This document shows positions 57,584 to 64,000 of a stretch of DNA of 64,000 nucleotides, in pieces. Position 1 is the stretch's first letter. Each line of letters opens with the position of its first letter. The stretch is from Lathyrus oleraceus (lineage: Eukaryota > Streptophyta > Magnoliopsida > Fabales > Fabaceae). Made by a program: the position numbers and the translations under genes. The notes under the pieces were generated by a model, which searched no databases, was not told the DNA's origin, and saw only the letters and a list, made by a program, of their open reading frames with translations. Where the stretch lies: the NCBI RefSeq assembly GCF_024323335.1, contig NC_066584.1:429078319-429142318 (forward strand), given 5' to 3'.

Positions 57584-57927
57584 TATATGTAAAATGGTTA
57601 TGGGGAGTCACTACAAAAAAAGGGTAAATTTCGGCAGTTTTATTAGGTCGGTTAAAGAAACCGCCATAATTGAACATATGCGGTTTGAACCGCCACTATT
57701 TACGTAGACTTTCCAATTCAAAATAGCACTCACTTTTCTTTTTCTCCTTATTTTTATCTCTTTTTTCTCTATTTATTCCATTTATTTCTTTTTACCTTTT
57801 TTTTATAGATTTTGTTTCTCAAAAAATTAAATGTATCGTTTTTTTCATTATAAAAACCTCTTAAAACGTGTAATGAAATAGCTTTTTATTAACATTATTA
57901 TATAAAATATATTTAAAAAAAATAGAA

Positions 57928-57973
<46 letters not shown>

Positions 57974-58124
57974 CTTCTCTTTATTTCTCTCACGCTAAAA
58001 ACCATATCCCTGTTAAAAAAATTGAACCGACTGGTCATCGCTTCTGAGATTTTCCGAACACCCACCGCCATAAACTTCCCTTTATTTCATCTGTGCATTT
58101 CGGGGTTGTTTAATTTTCTTTTTG

Positions 58125-58222
58125 ATGAAGGAAGAAATGTTAGGGTTCATAGAATCCCCAAATTTCGAAGATTTCAAGGACGATGTTGCTTCATTCACAT
58201 CAACAAAGTGCTTACGAATACG
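58125..58222 (+). pseudogene. Exon A-like block (U6, open)
   Basis: MKEEMLGFIESPNFEDFKDD through to a CG|GTATGT donor; same 98-base length as U1 and U3. Confidence 0.45.
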
Positions 58223-59849
58223 GTATGTAATATGTTGATCTCTCTATGTTGTGTTACTCTTCTAATTTTCATTTTAGTTAGTTATTTGATTTCATTGGTT
58301 TTTACTCGACTTGGTGAGCATATCTAGATATTAAAATACATCGAGTACAACACGTTTTCTTTTAATGGACATGATAGAATTTCATTTTAATTAATATTTA
58401 ATAAGTTCTCATTATGATGGTGAAGGGTATTTTTAATGATACCATGTTTCTTTCAAAACAAAAAATGGAAACAAAATTGGTCTTTAGGTGAGACCTATTT
58501 TCATCATGAAGCTTGATAGATATACATAAAGAAACAAACGGAAGATTATAATGAAATTTCTGAGGTAGCTGATACTGCTACCTGTGGTTTCTCTATGGAA
58601 ATGGTCCCCGATATGAACTTGTTCTCTTGCATTAATATGATGTTTAGATTCTAGTGTATTATAACGTAATAATGTATTATAATCTATCTGCAACATTTTA
58701 TGATGATATATATGCATGGGCTCATGTTCACCTTACAAGATAATTGTTTTCCCTTTCTAACCTCTATGCTTCACTATCAACTCCACTTGCCTCATAGAAT
58801 GATATATCATAAAATAAAGTTGCAACTTCATGAGGTATCTGATAATTTATTTTATTCTGATTTTTAGACATTATATAGCACTTATTTTTATAAAGCCACC
58901 TAGATAGTTTTCTTATGAAAAGATAGAAGAGGTTTAGTCCAAGGAATACTTAAAGATGGCCACTTTGTTGGAATTAAACAATTAAAATTTAATAGCTCTC
59001 CCACATATATATCATTGTTTTAAGTTCTATTGTTGAATAGGATTTTATACTTTTAGTAATGTGAACATGCTAGTCTACAACTAATATATGTAATAATTTA
59101 TTGGGTTTCCTTCTTGCATCATTTACACGGTCCGATATTGATTATTCACCAACTTCTAACAGTTATTGCTTAGACCTTTATTGTTTATTATATTTTAATC
59201 TGAATATTTTTTTATTAAAATCCATTTACAGAGAATAAGAAGGTATTCAGACGAAATACTATTAACTATTGTATATTTAGTATTGTGTTTTTCTATTCTT
59301 GTTTAGTTAATTTTAATGTCAGAGAGTTAGCTTAGTTTTAATATTAACAGTTTCTTATGTTGGAGTAGCTAGTGTTTTTTCTGTTACTTTTTATTTGGTA
59401 TGGGTGTTCATTTATTTGTTTTTGGCTAATTTGGTATTGTTGAAGGTGTGTTCTTTAGTTAAACTCTTGCAAATTTTGTAACTGTCTAGAATCTATTTAT
59501 TATAAAGTTAAAAATTGATATAACATAGGCATAATTGCATAATAAGAGAAAAGAATTCTAATTTGGGTTTACTTTTTTTTTCTAGAAAATTGTGAGTAAT
59601 GGCGGTTAAAACAACCATTATCGACAAGAAAAAACCGTCATTTTAATTAATGTTTATTATGGTGTTTTGTGCGTCGGTTATAGTGAAACCGCCATTTTCT
59701 ACTTAGCGACAGCGAAATATAAGGGGGGTTTGTTAAACAAATTTTCGTAAATTATAGCAGTTGAAACCGCCGTAAAATCACTTTACTAACCGCCATAAGT
59801 TGTTATGTATTTCCTGATAAGTAGTTTTATATATCTCCATGTAATGCAG

Positions 59850-60496
59850 AGAAGAGAACCTAGGAGAAGAAGAAAAGGAAGATTTGGAGGAGGTTCATGT
59901 TAGATTGTGGGAAGCATTCAAGGATCCCATCCTAAATAAGCACAACAGTAATTCTGATTCAGATGACGATAATGAAGACTACACGATAGATGAATTTTAT
60001 TGGGTAAAAGAAATTATATTTGGCTACAAATCTCGAAAGAATGTGTTGGTAAGAGTGAATATAAAAAATAAAAAAAGTTCTGATTTTGTTAATACACATA
60101 CATGTTAATCCTTTGTTGTGTGTATATCACTTGAATTTCCACCGAGAAGTAACAAAAAAGTGTATGTAATGGAATCAGAATGCAATTAAGCTTATTGATG
60201 ATGATATTGGGAAGAGCTATTATGGATAGGTTCATTGTGCCAATAGGAACAAAAATATTGTGAAGAAGGAGAGGTTTATTGGAATTGGGTGGTATGAGTA
60301 CGCGAAAAATAAAAGACTAAGAAGAGGAGATAAGCTAGGATTTAGCAATGGAAATCCTCTGGATAAGTTGTATGTGTCCTTGTTAAAATTGATGAGAAAG
60401 GTCGGAGAAAGAGTTGAGGAGTTGGAGACTTATGAATGGTGGTTTGGTTTATGTTGTTGTTGTCCCTGTTATGAAATTGTCTTAATGGTGTTGTAG
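59850..60496 (+). pseudogene. Acidic + B3-like gene, copy U6 (acceptor lost, stop)
   Basis: Acidic exon 59850-60048 is open with a G|GTAAGA donor. The acceptor CTATAG is mutated to CACTTG, and the B3-like exon has TAA at codon 12 (TKKCM-stop), then is open to the terminal TAG. Confidence 0.6.
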
Positions 60497-60521
60497 AATA
60501 TGGATAATGGTTATGGGGAGT

Positions 60522-62416
60522 CACTACAAACAAACGGGTAAAATATGATAGTTTAATTAGGTTGGTTAAAGAAACCTCCATGATTGAACGTACCTTATTA
60601 CAGTTTTTTCGAATTCGATAATATTATTCAATTTATGGCAGTTTGAACTGCCACTATTTACGTACACTTTCCAATTCAAAATAGTGCTCAATTTTCTTTT
60701 TCTCCTTATTTTTATCTTTTCTTTTCTCTATTTATTTCCTTTATTTCTTTTTACCTTTTTTTATAGATTTTTTTTCTCAAAAAATTAAACGTATCATTTT
60801 TTTCATTATAAAAACCTCTTAACACGTGTAATGAAATAATTTTTTATTAACATTAATATAGATAAAATATCTTACGAAAAAATAGAAGACTCTCTCTCTC
60901 TCTCAAACAATTCTCTTTTATTTCTCTCACGCTAAAAACCCTATCCCTGTTAAAACAATTGAACTGAGTGGTCATCGCTTCTGAGATTTTCCGAACACCC
61001 ACCACCATAAAATTCCCTTTATTTCATCTGTGCATTTCACCATTGCGGGGTTGTTCAATTTTCCTTTGGATGAAGGAAGAAATGTTAGGGTTCATAGAAT
61101 CTCCATATTTCAAATATTTGGAGGACGATATTGCTTCATTCACATCAACAAATGTTAGGTATCTGATTTATTCGTCTCTCTGTGTTGTGTTACTCTTCTA
61201 ATTTTCATTTTTATTAATTATTTGGTTTCATTGTTTTTTACTTGACTTGGTGAGCATATCCAGATATTAAAATAGATCGAGTACAACACATTTTCTTTTA
61301 ATGGACATGATAGAATTTCATTTTACTTAATATTTAATACTTTCTCATTGTGATGTTGAAGGTGTGTTCTTTAGTTCAACTCTTGAAAATTTTGTTACTG
61401 TCTTAAACCTATTTATTATAAAGTTAAAAACTTGATATACCGTAGGAATAATTGCATAATAAGAGAAAACAAATCTAATTTGGGTTTATTTTTTTTTCCT
61501 AGAAAATTGTGAATTACGGCGGTTAAAACAACCATTATCCACAACAAAACACCTTTATTTTAATTAATGTATTATATGCCATTTTATGCGGCGGTTAATG
61601 TGAAAATGCCATTTTTTACTTAGCGGCAGCCAAATTTACGGGGTTTTTGGAAAATGCATTTTTATAAATTATGGCAGTTGAAACCACCGTAAAATGACTT
61701 TATTAACTGCCATAAGTGGTTTTACGTATCTTCGTCTAATGCATGGAAGGGAACCTAGGAGAAGAAAAAAAGGAAGATTTGAAGGAGGTCCATGTTATTT
61801 TGTGGGAAGCATTCAGGGATCCCAACCAAGATAAGCACAACAACAATTCTGATTCAAATGACGACAATGAAGACTACACGACATATGAGCTTTATTGGGA
61901 AAAAGAAATCATCTTTGGCTACAAAGCTCGAAAGAATGTGTTGGTAAGAGTGAATAGAAAATATTGGAAACTTTCTTATTTTGTTAATACACATACATGT
62001 TAATCCTTTGTTGTGTGTATATCTATAGAATTTCCCCCGAGAAGTAACAAAAAAGTGTCTATATTGGAATCAGAATGCAATTAAGTTTATTGGTGATGAT
62101 ACTAGGAAGAGCTATTATGGAGAGGTTCATTGTGCCAAGAGGAACATAAATATTGTGAAGAAGGAGAAGTTTATTGGAAGTGGATGGTATGAGTACATGA
62201 AAAAGAAAAGGCTAAGAAGAGAAGATAAGCTGGGATTTACCATTCACAATCCTCTTGATAAGCTGTATGTGTCCTTGTTAAAATCGATGAGAAAGGTCGG
62301 AGAAAGAGTTGAAGAGTTTGACACTTATGAATGGTGGTTTGGTGTATGTTATTGCTGGGCTTGGTATGAAATTGTCTTAATAGGATTGTAGTATATGGAT
62401 AATGGTTATGGGGAAT
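60522..62416 (+). repeat. Array unit U7 (internal ~1 kb deletion)
   Basis: CACTACAAACAAACGGG start. After exon A (61070 on, end altered) the sequence jumps near 61361 from GTGATGTTGAAGG straight to TGTGTTCTTTAGTTCAACTC. Exons B and C and the kinase fragment are removed, giving a 1,895-bp unit. The acidic and B3-like exons are intact. Confidence 0.85.
61743..62391 (+). CDS. Acidic + B3-like protein, intact copy U7
   Basis: Model: 61743-61943 joined to 62029-62391, intron 61944-62028 (85 bp, GTAAGA...CTATAG); 187 codons, no break. Residues ~1-60 are acidic (NLGEEKKEDLKEV, DSNDDNEDYTTYELYW). Residues ~68-150 are B3-like (NFPREVTKKCLYWNQN, FIGSGWYEYMKKKRL, EDKLGFTIHNP, KLYVSLLKSMRK), followed by a Cys/Trp-rich tail (WWFGVCYCWAWYE). 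The ATG depends on GCAG having become GCATG, as in U1. Two usually conserved positions differ: DDDTGK is GDDTRK, and RRGD is RRED. It is the only fully open acidic+B3 pair with its normal stop. Possible nuclear DNA-binding protein or simply a recent pseudogene. Confidence 0.5.
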
Positions 62417-64000
62417 CCCTACAAAAAACGAGTAAATTATGGCGATTTAATTGGGTCGGTTAAGGAAACCGCCATAATTGAACGTATATTATGTCGGTTT
62501 TTTCGGACGCCATAATATTATTCAAAATGGCGCTTACTTTTATTTTTCTCCTAATTTTTATCTGTTTTTTCTCTATTTATTTCTTTTTGCCTTTTTTTTT
62601 ATAGATTTTGTTGCTCAAAAAATTAAATGTATCATTTTTTCATTATAAAAGATTCTTAACACGTGTAATGAAATAATTTTTTATTAACATTAATATATAT
62701 AAGATATTTTACAAAAAAAATAGAAGACTCTCTCTCACACTTCTCTTTCTTTCTCTCACGCTGAAAACCCAATCCCTATTAAAACAATTGAGCCGAGTGG
62801 TCATCGCTTCTGAGATTTTCCGAAAACCCACCGCCATAAACTTCCCTTTCTTTCATCTGTGCATTTCACTGTTTCGGGGTTGTTCAATTTTCCTTCTGAT
62901 GAAGGAAGAAATGTTAGATTTCATAGAATCTTCAAATTTCAAAGATTTCGAGGACGATGTTGTTTCATTCCCATCAACAAAGTGGTTACGAATATGTTAT
63001 GTAATTTGTTCATCTCTCTATGTTGTGTTACTCTTCTAATTTAAATTTTTATTAATTATTTGATTTCATTGGTTTTTAATCGACTTTGTGAGCATATCCA
63101 GATATTAAAAAAGATCGAGTACAACACATTTTCTTTTAATGGACAGGATAGAATTTCATTTTACTTAATATTTAATACTTTCTCATTGTGATGGTGAAGG
63201 GGATTTTTAATAATACCATGTTTCTTTCAAAACACAAATTGGAAACAAAATTGGTCTTCAGGTGAGACCTATTTTCATCATGAAGCTTGATAGACTCTCA
63301 TAATGACACATATGGAAGATTATAATGAAATTTCTGAGGTAGCTCATACTGCTACCGGTGGTTTATCTATGGAAATGGTCGCCGGTTTGAAATTTTTCTA
63401 TTGCATTAAGATGATGTTTAGATTCTAGTGTATTATAATATAATAATGTATTATAATCGATCTGCAAAATTTTATGATGATATATCTAGAAGGGCTCATG
63501 TTCACCTTATAAGATAATTGTTTTCCCTTTCTAACCTTCATGCTTCACTATCAACTCCACTTGCCTCATAGAATGATATATCATAAAATAAAGTTGCAAC
63601 TTCATGAGGAATGTGATTATTTCTTTTAAACTTGTTTTTGGACATTATATATCACTTATTTTTGGAAAGCCACCTAGATAGTTTTCTTATGAAAAGATAG
63701 AAAAGGTTTAGTCCAAGGAATACTTAAAGATGGCCACTTTGTTGCAATTGAACAGTTTAAATTTAATGGCTCCCCCACATATAAATTATTGTTTTAAGCT
63801 CTGTTGTTGAATATGATTTTATACTTTTAGTAATGTGAAGAATCTGGTCTACAACTGATATATGTAATAATTTATTGGGTTTCCTGTTTGCATCATTTAC
63901 ACGATACGATATTGAGTATTCACCAACTTCCAACAGTTATTGCTTAGACCTTTATTGTTTATTATATCTTAATATGAATATATTTTACAAAAATCCATTC
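62417..64000 (+). repeat. Array unit U8 (cut by window end)
   Basis: Mutated start CCCTACAAAAAACG; subterminal block with a deletion; G-box, TATATATAAG, short CT patch; exon A 62899 on (donor altered, AATATGTTATG); smORF 63312-63428 open; exon C; kinase fragment 63717-63797 with the invariant Lys changed (VAIEQF). Confidence 0.85.
63312..63428 (+). pseudogene. 38-codon smORF in exon B (U8)
   Basis: MEDYNEISEVAHTATG ... IKMMFRF, open from ATG to TAG. Confidence 0.35.

Larger units (their letters stand above)
54293..57608 (+). repeat. Array unit U5 (with internal 438-bp duplication)
   Basis: CACTACAAAACAATGGG start; shortened subterminal block; exon A 54774-54870 with a 1-base deletion; smORF 55186-55302; exon C; kinase fragment 55591-55671; second subterminal block present twice (~56240-56440 and ~56670-56880) because of an internal tandem duplication; acidic exon twice; B3 exon. 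Confidence 0.85.
57609..60521 (+). repeat. Array unit U6
   Basis: CACTACAAAAAAAGGG start with shortened subterminal block, ~40 bp CT tract (57930-57969), open exon A, exon B with start lost (ACGG), exon C, kinase fragment 58943-59023 (VGIKQL; A to G), second subterminal block, B3 pseudogene. Length 2,913 bp. Intron parts share private changes with U5 (for example GTATTCAGACGAAATACTATTAAC), so U5 and U6 are the closest relatives. Confidence 0.85.

Overview
This 64 kb window is plant nuclear DNA built almost entirely of repeats. I see no bacterial-type genes, rRNA, complete tRNA or CRISPR. The element families (Ogre-type Ty3/gypsy with about 5 kb LTRs and a TGGCGACTCTGCTGGGGA primer site, and a SIRE/Maximus-type Ty1/copia with a third ORF) suggest a legume, most likely tribe Fabeae (pea, vetch, lentil, Lathyrus). 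That assignment is an inference.

The host sequence is a tandem array of about 2.9 kb units (1651-17706 and 51294-64000; nine units or parts, here U0-U8). Each unit starts with a CACTA-like end (CACTACAAAAAA) followed by GGCGGTT/AACCGCC subterminal repeats. It then carries a promoter-like block (G-box, TATA, CT-rich patch), a small ATG exon, two more exon-like blocks, a receptor-kinase-like fragment, a second GGCGGTT block, an acidic exon and a B3-like DNA-binding exon that ends just before the next CACTA motif. It looks like a tandemly amplified, gene-fragment-carrying (Pack-CACTA-like) element. Most copies are pseudogenes; U1 and U7 keep open acidic+B3 reading frames.

The array is broken by several insertions. 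A truncated Ogre-like LTR occupies 1-1650. A 5.4 kb Ogre-like solo LTR with a perfect 5-bp TSD lies at 6405-11828. A Mutator-like foldback element with a perfect 9-bp TSD lies at 13645-14281. A large nested block fills 17707-51293: a truncated, minus-strand SIRE-type copia (17707-24147) joined to a rearranged non-coding LTR element (24148-51293; order LTR-internal-LTR-part internal-part LTR). Into the last LTR of that element an 18.3 kb minus-strand Ogre-like element has inserted (32602-50923, perfect TSD GAACC).

That Ogre element is the youngest visible insertion. Its 5.12 kb LTRs are nearly identical by eye, and gag is an open 558-aa frame, but pol is reduced to disconnected RT, RNase H and integrase-tail scraps. 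It therefore looks like a recently moved non-autonomous element that used proteins supplied in trans. Its 3' UTR carries a 23-24 bp minisatellite and an interspersed GCTGGGGA motif.

Coordinates of element ends come from TG/CA termini and matching target-site duplications. Exon boundaries come from GT/AG signals and comparison between units. All similarity statements were made by eye.
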